Shown: in pieces, positions 34,010 through 38,399 of the stretch
How the letters are laid out: each line of letters opens with the position of its first letter
Position numbering within the stretch: position 1 is the stretch's first letter
NCBI GenBank assembly: GCA_964346725.1
Contig: CAYFVM010000024.1
Location: forward strand, 1-38,399
Source of the DNA: UBA1715 sp964346725
GTDB taxonomy: Bacteria > Bacteroidota > Bacteroidia > Bacteroidales > UBA1715
DNA: 38,399 bases
Direction: 5' to 3'
Notes under the pieces: model-generated
Databases searched by the model: none
Told to the model about the DNA's origin: nothing
What the model saw: the letters and a program-made list of their open reading frames with translations, nothing else
Translations under genes and position numbers: made by a program

Positions 34010-34756
34010 ATGGAAAAGCAAACGATTATCCATATTGACAATTTGCACAAGGAATTTGTGGTAGGAGATGAAATAGTTCGCGCACTGCGCGGCATTTCAT
34101 ACAAGATCCACGAAGGAGAATTCGTCACCATAATGGGAGCAAGCGGCTCGGGCAAGTCGACCATGCTTAACATTCTCGGCTGTCTTGACAAACCGTCGAG
34201 TGGCACCTACGAAATTGATGGCACTTCAATTACCGCATTGTCCAACGATGCCTTAGCTTCTATTCGAAATAACAAAATTGGATTCGTGTTTCAGTCATAC
34301 AATCTACTTCCGCGTACTACTTGTATAGAAAACGCAGAGTTGCCATTGTTTTACAATCACAATATTCCTTCAAAAGAACGAGAAGAACGTGCCATTCACG
34401 CATTGGAACTTGTAGGGCTACACAACAGATTACACCACATGCCCAGCCAACTTTCGGGAGGACAGCAACAACGTGTTGCCATTGCGCGCGCGCTTGTTAA
34501 CGACCCGGTTGTAATTTTTGCCGATGAAGCTACCGGTAACTTGGATACGCGCATGTCATACGAAATCATGGGACTGTTTCAAGACCTCAACCGTCAGGGA
34601 AAAACTATCGTATTTGTGACTCACGAACCCGACATTGCACGCATGAGCAAACGTACTATCACGCTTCGCGATGGCATTCTTATAAGTGATGTTACGCACG
34701 AGCATCAAGTTGATGCAAAAGAAGAATTAGCAAAATTACCCCCTATAACTGATTGA
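34010..34756 (+). CDS. MacB-type ABC transporter ATP-binding protein
   Basis: A 248-residue stand-alone ATPase of the MacB/LolD group. It has Walker A GASGSGKST (43-51), a Q-loop at FVFQSYNLL (about 92-100), the ABC signature LSGGQQQR (148-155) and Walker B VVIFADEAT with E173. The D-loop GNLD and the switch VTHEP follow. In this family the ATPase drives a permease with a large periplasmic domain to push substrates through MacA and TolC rather than across the inner membrane. In E. coli MacB both functions are in one chain; here they are split. Confidence 0.95.
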   Translation: MEKQTIIHIDNLHKEFVVGDEIVRALRGISYKIHEGEFVTIMGASGSGKSTMLNILGCLDKPSSGTYEIDGTSITALSNDALASIRNNKIGFVFQSYNLLPRTTCIENAELPLFYNHNIPSKEREERAIHALELVGLHNRLHHMPSQLSGGQQQRVAIARALVNDPVVIFADEATGNLDTRMSYEIMGLFQDLNRQGKTIVFVTHEPDIARMSKRTITLRDGILISDVTHEHQVDAKEELAKLPPITD

Positions 34757-34758
34757 TT

Positions 34759-35973
34759 ATGGTATTTTCAAATCTCATAAAAGTTGCTGGAAAAGCAGTG
34801 ATACTCAACAAAATGAGAACATTTCTCACTATGTTGGGCATCATTATCGGTGTAGCCTCGGTAATCACTATGCTCGCTATTGGCGAAGGTTCCAAAGAAA
34901 GTATCAAAGCCCAAATATCACAAATGGGTTCAAATATGATTACCATACGCGCCGGTTCCGAACGTGTAGGAGGCGTACGCATTGATGATGGTTCTCAACA
35001 AAGCATCACACTGAAAGACGTTGAAGCAATCTCAAAAAAAGCAAGATACATAGATAAAGTTTCACCTATTGTGCAAAAAAGTGGGCAAACAATTCATGGC
35101 GCGAACAACTACCCATCTACCATGTACGGAGTGTATCCCGACTACCTTGCCATAAAAAAGATGGACCTCAGCAAAGGAAGTATGTTTACCGAACGACACG
35201 TAAGTCAATCTTCAAAAGTTGTGGTGATTGGGCAAACGGTGGTTGAAAATATATTCGGAAATGAAGACCCCATTGGCAAAACTATTCGATTCAAAAACAC
35301 CCCATTTTTGGTTATTGGCGTGCTGGAATCGAAAGGAGAAAACACCTTCGGGCAAGACCAAGACAATGTAATTTTGGCTCCATTCACTACCGTGCAAAAA
35401 CGAATTTTAGCAATTACCTACATAAATTCGATTGTGGTTTCGGCCATAAACGAAGAATCAGCAACGAAAGCCGTTGAAGAAGTTACACAAATACTCCAAA
35501 AAGTTCACAACAGCGATGGCACCAACAATCCGTTCCGCATTATGTCTATGGAAGAATTGCTCACCACCGTGAGTTCCACAACCGACCTACTCACCACCCT
35601 ATTGGTTGCGGTTGCGTGTATTTCCCTTCTCATTGGTGGTATTGGAATTATGAACATAATGTATGTTTCGGTAAAAGAACGAACCAAAGAAATTGGACTC
35701 CGCATGGCAGTGGGTGCACGAGGGAAAGACATTCTGATGCAATTTCTAACTGAAGCTATTTTTATAAGTGTTTCGGGAGGAGTTATAGGCGTTTGCTTTG
35801 GCATTGCGGCAACAAAAGTCATAACTACCTTTACTAGTTGGCCTACAATCATCACCGGTTATTCTCTCATACTTTCTTTTTTAGTGTGTGTATTAACTGG
35901 AATATTTTTTGGTTGGTATCCTGCAAAAAAAGCTGCAACTTTGAATCCAATTGTTGCACTGAGATACGAATAA
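34759..35973 (+). CDS. MacB-type ABC transporter permease
   Basis: A permease of about 404 residues with four membrane helices. The first (residues about 18-42) follows NLIKVAGKAVILNKMRTFLTMLG, a hallmark of MacB permeases. A large periplasmic MacB_PCD domain (about 45-265) follows, then the FtsX-like core with IGGIGIMNIMYVSVKERTKEIGLR and the end GWYPAKKAATLNPIVALRYE. I use the ATG at 34759, which follows the ATPase stop by two bases and gives MVFSNLIK; a TTG two codons upstream is possible. The exported substrate is unknown; it could be a peptide, antibiotic or lipid. Confidence 0.93.
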   Translation: MVFSNLIKVAGKAVILNKMRTFLTMLGIIIGVASVITMLAIGEGSKESIKAQISQMGSNMITIRAGSERVGGVRIDDGSQQSITLKDVEAISKKARYIDKVSPIVQKSGQTIHGANNYPSTMYGVYPDYLAIKKMDLSKGSMFTERHVSQSSKVVVIGQTVVENIFGNEDPIGKTIRFKNTPFLVIGVLESKGENTFGQDQDNVILAPFTTVQKRILAITYINSIVVSAINEESATKAVEEVTQILQKVHNSDGTNNPFRIMSMEELLTTVSSTTDLLTTLLVAVACISLLIGGIGIMNIMYVSVKERTKEIGLRMAVGARGKDILMQFLTEAIFISVSGGVIGVCFGIAATKVITTFTSWPTIITGYSLILSFLVCVLTGIFFGWYPAKKAATLNPIVALRYE

Positions 35974-35984
35974 CAAAGTAGACG
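35971..35984 (+). repeat. TAACAnAGTAGACG repeat, copy 2
   Basis: It starts at the permease stop codon and matches copy 1 at 33989-34002 in 13 of 14 positions. The AGTAGACG part also resembles the AGAGACG words common in Bacteroidota dispersed repeats. Confidence 0.45.
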
Positions 35985-36026
35985 TACCTTCGGGCTTGCA
36001 AAATGAGAAGGAATATGATTAATTAA

Positions 36027-36443
36027 ATGGAACAGACTATACACATTACCTCACTGGACGACATTGCACAGGCTGCCAAGAAATTCAAATCAGCAATAGG
36101 AACTCACACCGTTATCGCATTTCACGGGGAAATGGGTGCAGGAAAAACCACGTTTATTAAAGCTCTTTGTGCCGAATACGGCGTAACCGACAATGTAGCC
36201 AGCCCCACGTTTGCCATCATAAACGAATATGTGACACCAGAAAAACGCACGATTTACCACTTCGACCTTTATCGATTAGAAACCCTCGCCGACTTGCAAA
36301 ACATAGGAGCAGAAGACTATTTTTATACGGGAAATTTGTGCCTCATAGAGTGGCCAGAATTGGCAAATTCGTTGCTTCCTTCCGATACGTTGCACGTAAC
36401 CATTTCCGTTTTGCCTGACAATACACGAGAAATTTCAATATGA
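36027..36443 (+). CDS. tsaE: tRNA threonylcarbamoyladenosine biosynthesis ATPase TsaE
   Basis: The 138-residue protein is the small ATPase of the TsaBDE complex, which with TsaC makes the t6A37 modification of ANN-decoding tRNAs. It shows the Walker A motif HGEMGAGKTT (33-42), SPTFAIINEY (switch region), YHFDLYRLE, and the IEWPE motif near residue 108, all diagnostic of TsaE. The length is normal. It lies 53 bases after the permease gene and may be read with that operon or from its own signal. I recall tsaE as a frequent direct neighbour of porX in this phylum; here four efflux genes separate them. Confidence 0.95.
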   Translation: MEQTIHITSLDDIAQAAKKFKSAIGTHTVIAFHGEMGAGKTTFIKALCAEYGVTDNVASPTFAIINEYVTPEKRTIYHFDLYRLETLADLQNIGAEDYFYTGNLCLIEWPELANSLLPSDTLHVTISVLPDNTREISI

Positions 36444-36573
36444 TTCGTATCACTAAAAGACCGACTCTTAACGTATTTGCAGCTTTTTACAAGGGATTTT
36501 ACTTTATAGTTTGAAAAGTTAGTATAAATTTCAAAAAGTTTTCTATAACTAAATAATGTTCGCATTTTTTAAT

Positions 36574-36581
36574 TATCTTTG
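36574..36581 (+). promoter_or_regulatory. -7 box of the large surface-protein gene
   Basis: TATCTTTG is an exact TAnnTTTG match in a very A/T-rich spacer. Transcription would start near 36588, giving a leader of about 50 bases that contains the start-codon hairpin. Confidence 0.6.
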
Positions 36582-36611
36582 CTTGCATAGTGTATTGATT
36601 TGTTGTAACTT

Positions 36612-36641
36612 ATACCCGAATTTATTTTGATATTCGGGTAT
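36612..36641 (+). promoter_or_regulatory. RNA hairpin covering the start codon of the surface-protein gene
   Basis: ATACCCGAAT (36612-36621) pairs perfectly with ATTCGGGTAT (36632-36641) around a 10-base loop. The right arm contains the first two bases of the ATG at 36640-36642, and the third (G) could add a G-U pair. Folding would hide the initiation site, which suggests translational control. It could also be a protein-binding site in DNA. Confidence 0.6.
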
Positions 36642-38399
36642 GAGGCATTGTATTTTCACCATATTACATCTACTACTTGCTACCTTGACAGCATTTGCCG
36701 ACGGGACCAAGCAACTTATGCCGAATTGTGGAACAGAAGTTGCCCCTGTGGCAAAAGGCTATTGCTATTTAGCCCTTGGCTCTCGAGAAGGAGGAACTGG
36801 ACCATCGCGACCTTTTGCTCGATATCAACACTCCACCGAACCAGGAAACAGTTGCTCCGACGAAAATCGCCTATATTTCCGCATATCAAATCCAGAAGAA
36901 ACCGTGTATTTAGGATTTGGAGGATACAGATACAATGGTGCTAGCACGCCTAGTTCTACACCAACTGGTAATTCAGGAAATGATGTACTCTATCGTATAA
37001 AACGTTCATCTACCGACAATGGATATAATGGTTCAAATGAAACTGATGCCGTAAATGACGAAATTGTAAAATCAGAAACCTCACTTCCAAAATCAGAAGA
37101 GAATGGAATCATCACCTCATATGCTGAAGCATATTATGGTCCCAAAACATTGTCGTTCAACGGAGGAACCAAAGGTTACACCCCAATTACCCTTACGGGA
37201 CTTACTGCCGGATTATACTATATTGAATTTGACATTGGATGTGATTATGATATAGCAACTGGCTATCCTTTTGATATAGAATGGTTTGACATAACGGTAG
37301 CAACAAAGAAAAAAAACGCCCCGACAGTTGATTCTGTTATTAATGGACGTGTATATTCAAAAGCATGGGGACTCAATGCAAATGGCTCATCAAATGAGGT
37401 TTGGTCAACCTTCTATACATACTCCACCGACTTTTATACATCAAAAGTATATTTAGCCGGTGTAAAGCCATATCGATTCGTATTTGGTTGTAATTCATAT
37501 GGTTCTATTGACACCGCCTCTACCGAAAAAAATCGACAATCATATCCTAATGCAAATTCTTTTAAACCTGAATATTTGGTATTTCTCACTTCTCCTGACA
37601 CTGTCTCTTATGGTTCAGCAAAGTTGCCTAACATCCCATCTGGACTTACGTTTTCAGGCGACGCTATTACCTGCGAAGATTTAGTTTTTGTTATCAAACT
37701 TCTTTACAATGAAAGTTCTACTATTGAATTGTATCTTAATGGAGAAAATGGAGAGAAAGTCTTGGTAGAACACTTAAATGCGGACAAAGTGAAAGCAAGA
37801 GGATATCATTACCCTTGGAAAGACAATAAAGAAATTAAAACAGCAGGATATCATTACTATGAGCCCATTGCTGAAGGGTGCACACGACGGTACAAATTGT
37901 CACTCTTTGATCAACGATTTTCCATAGCTGATACCGTCATGAATGTCGGTGACAAGACAATAGGAACAATAAATCCGAATTCTACTATAAATTGGTCTGC
38001 TCCATTGGGGTCTGAACATAATCCTATTCTCATTAGAGATGAGACTGATTTACAAAGACTTTCGTCAGCAGTTAACGAAAATAAGGAATTTCTTTATACG
38101 ATAGATTCTTTTTACGTCGATCCAGATGGAAATGCAGTACAGAGAATCTTTTCTATTCCCAACAATGATGGATTTCAGGGTGTTCATTTCTATTTAACTG
38201 CACCTTCCAATACGATTACACTACGCGGAGGCTGGCAAGGTATTGGAACAGCAGCAAATCCATTCAAAGGAGTTTTCCGTTGTGGGAAATATAACCCAGA
38301 CCCTGCAAGCAACAACACAAACGAAACTGGTGAACAAAATGTAGGAGACCAAGACACGATTGTATATGCAGGAGCAGAATTTCCACTTTTCAATTATTG
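36640..38399 (+). CDS. Large secreted surface protein with GLUG-like region (partial)
   Basis: The frame from the ATG at 36640 is open to the window edge: 586 codons with no stop. Residues 1-20 are a signal peptide (MRHCIFTILHLLLATLTAFA, cleavage before DGT). The mature part is rich in Thr, Ser, Asn, Gly and Tyr, like extracellular beta proteins, with a Ser/Thr/Gly-rich linker near 105-140 and beta-sandwich-like strands (LTGLTAGLYYIEFDIGCDYD near 187-206). From about 462 the pattern ILIRDETDLQRLSSAVNEN, then GWQGIGTAANPFKGVF and FPLFNY, resembles GLUG-type beta-helix repeats of Bacteroidota adhesins. It is probably exported, perhaps by type IX secretion, but the sorting domain would be beyond the edge. 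Exact function is unknown. Confidence 0.82.
   Translation, partial: MRHCIFTILHLLLATLTAFADGTKQLMPNCGTEVAPVAKGYCYLALGSREGGTGPSRPFARYQHSTEPGNSCSDENRLYFRISNPEETVYLGFGGYRYNGASTPSSTPTGNSGNDVLYRIKRSSTDNGYNGSNETDAVNDEIVKSETSLPKSEENGIITSYAEAYYGPKTLSFNGGTKGYTPITLTGLTAGLYYIEFDIGCDYDIATGYPFDIEWFDITVATKKKNAPTVDSVINGRVYSKAWGLNANGSSNEVWSTFYTYSTDFYTSKVYLAGVKPYRFVFGCNSYGSIDTASTEKNRQSYPNANSFKPEYLVFLTSPDTVSYGSAKLPNIPSGLTFSGDAITCEDLVFVIKLLYNESSTIELYLNGENGEKVLVEHLNADKVKARGYHYPWKDNKEIKTAGYHYYEPIAEGCTRRYKLSLFDQRFSIADTVMNVGDKTIGTINPNSTINWSAPLGSEHNPILIRDETDLQRLSSAVNENKEFLYTIDSFYVDPDGNAVQRIFSIPNNDGFQGVHFYLTAPSNTITLRGGWQGIGTAANPFKGVFRCGKYNPDPASNNTNETGEQNVGDQDTIVYAGAEFPLFNY

Noticed and set aside
34753..34758. TTG start of the MacB permease overlapping the ATPase stop
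   Set aside because: An ATG two codons later gives the usual short leader before NLIK; the TTG remains a minor possibility.
36444..36560. Possible inverted repeat in the A/T-rich spacer after tsaE
   Set aside because: Only short imperfect matches such as GTTAGTATA and TTCTATAAC; expected by chance in such A/T-rich DNA.

Overview
The window is typical chromosomal DNA of a Bacteroidota bacterium, most likely of the order Bacteroidales. The evidence is low-GC coding DNA without Shine-Dalgarno sequences, many upstream boxes of the Bacteroidetes form TAnnTTTG, a complete Na+-translocating NADH:quinone reductase operon, Bacteroidetes-type lipoprotein signals, and type IX secretion genes (PorW/SprE and PorX). 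I see no phage, complete insertion sequence, tRNA, rRNA or CRISPR array.

Layout. 1-1054: the end of a ribosomal protein S16-like gene with a repetitive Glu/Ala tail, then rimM, and the RNase P RNA gene on the opposite strand. 1106-3457: a DEAD-box RNA helicase and a DedA-family membrane protein, both on the minus strand. 3457-9340: the nqrABCDEF operon (minus strand), with dedA overlapping the end of nqrF by one base. 9458-10723: a protein of unknown role with a LETM1-like C-terminus. 10852-15724: a minus-strand galactose operon of galK, galT, a vSGLT-type Na+/galactose symporter and galM, divergent from a surface-type GH13 glycosidase lipoprotein (15848-17617). 17618-19515: a strong bidirectional terminator, a geranylgeranyl-reductase-like flavoprotein and a 550-base spacer rich in small repeats. 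19516-22746: an AddA/RecB-like helicase-nuclease. 22743-26799: a long-chain acyl-CoA synthetase, a hotdog thioesterase and an unknown lipoprotein, all on the minus strand. 27034-31413: porW/sprE and porX. 31497-35973: a TolC-MacA-MacB-type tripartite efflux operon. 36027-36443: tsaE. 36640 to the end: the first 586 codons of a large secreted surface protein whose last visible part resembles GLUG-type adhesin repeats.

How the parts fit. The Na+ gradient made by NQR is the natural energy source for the SGLT-type galactose carrier about 2.5 kb away, and the Leloir enzymes GalM, GalK and GalT then convert the sugar; galE is not in the window. PorW and PorX belong to the type IX secretion system, and the large secreted protein at the right edge is the kind of cargo that system exports, although its C-terminal sorting domain lies outside the window. 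The efflux operon sits between porX and tsaE.

The observations I rate highest are the perfect hairpin that buries the start codon of the large surface protein, the LETM1-like bacterial protein with a TTG start, the side-by-side porW and porX genes, the NQR-DedA coupling, and a possible miniature mobile element in the 19.3-19.5 kb spacer.
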